A model generated the notes under the pieces. The model was not told the origin of the DNA and made no database searches. It was given only the letters and a program-made list of their open reading frames with translations. This document shows, one piece after another, positions 14,615 to 14,764 of a DNA stretch of 14,764 nt. This DNA is from an uncultured Aquincola sp. (GTDB lineage: Bacteria > Pseudomonadota > Gammaproteobacteria > Burkholderiales > Burkholderiaceae): positions 1 through 14,764 of the forward strand of contig CAKZXL010000605.1 in assembly GCA_937883885.1 (NCBI GenBank), in the 5' to 3' direction. Position 1 is the stretch's first letter; each line of letters starts with the position of its first letter. The position numbers and the translations under genes were made by a program.

Positions 14615-14764
14615 ATGACGTCCTTGACTCCTTCCACCGTGCCGCCGCGCCGGCCTCTCGGCTACGAGCCGATGACGCCGCTGCAGATCCTGTTCAGCCT
14701 GCGTGGCCGGGTGCCGCGCAAGGTGTGGTGGCTGTATGCCGTGGCGGGCCCCATCGGCGTCGGC
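14615..14764 (+). CDS. DUF805-family inner-membrane protein, 5' part only
   Basis: The first 50 codons of a gene cut by the window end. The translation begins MTSLTPSTVPPRRPLGYEPM and continues LFSLRGRVPRKVWWLYAV, close to the FSFxGRxxRxxFW motif that opens the first membrane helix of DUF805 (YhaH/YhaI-like) proteins; AVAGPIGVG would be the start of that helix. DUF805 proteins are small multi-pass membrane proteins of unknown function. An in-frame ATG exists at codon 20, but ATG 14615 gives good codon bias throughout. It is divergent from the exonuclease operon. Confidence 0.65.
   Translation, partial: MTSLTPSTVPPRRPLGYEPMTPLQILFSLRGRVPRKVWWLYAVAGPIGVG

Noticed and set aside
1..14764. CRISPR arrays, tRNA/rRNA genes, insertion sequences.
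   Set aside because: No regularly spaced repeats, no tRNA-like or rRNA segments, and no transposase-like translation were seen.

Overview
The window is very GC-rich and densely coded, with strong G/C preference at third codon positions. Gene content (a bacteriophytochrome cluster, a DNA-ligase/exonuclease cluster, a DUF805 protein, family III CoA-transferase) suggests a betaproteobacterium, probably Burkholderiales of the Rubrivivax/Leptothrix type. That placement is inferred from style and content, not from a marker gene.

Layout. (1) 39-968: a PfkB-family sugar kinase, probably a fructokinase. (2) 1119-6967: a tight four-gene light-sensing operon on the plus strand. It comprises heme oxygenase bphO (makes biliverdin), bacteriophytochrome bphP (PAS-GAF-PHY-histidine kinase), a single-domain response regulator, and a hybrid kinase (REC-PAS-PAS-HisKA-HATPase-REC). 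Every junction overlaps (GTGA, 17 nt, ATGA), so chromophore enzyme, photoreceptor and phosphotransfer partners are probably translated together. (3) 6997-7686, minus strand: a PIN-domain toxin and ribbon-helix-helix antitoxin pair. (4) 7779-8454, minus strand: the decayed remains of a Na/Pi-cotransporter gene. The C-terminal PhoU-like domain is intact, but only short scraps of the membrane part remain. (5) 8602-10870, plus strand: a class I glutamine-amidotransferase-like hydrolase (gamma-glutamyl-GABA hydrolase type), then a 473-residue family III CoA-transferase with an unusual half-domain order. (6) 10875-14520, minus strand: a DNA repair/processing cluster read as exonuclease (metallo-beta-lactamase fold), unrecognised 268-residue protein, ATP-dependent DNA ligase. 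(7) From 14615, plus strand: the start of a DUF805 membrane protein, cut by the window edge.

The items most worth following up lie in the ligase cluster. The exonuclease gene ends in a run of 13 C (sense strand), and one extra C would fuse it in frame to the unknown protein downstream. The helicase and metallophosphoesterase often found with this ligase family are not next to it here, whereas the unknown protein sits between exonuclease and ligase. The other notable points are the two-kinase phytochrome operon and the multiply deleted transporter relic beside a toxin-antitoxin pair.
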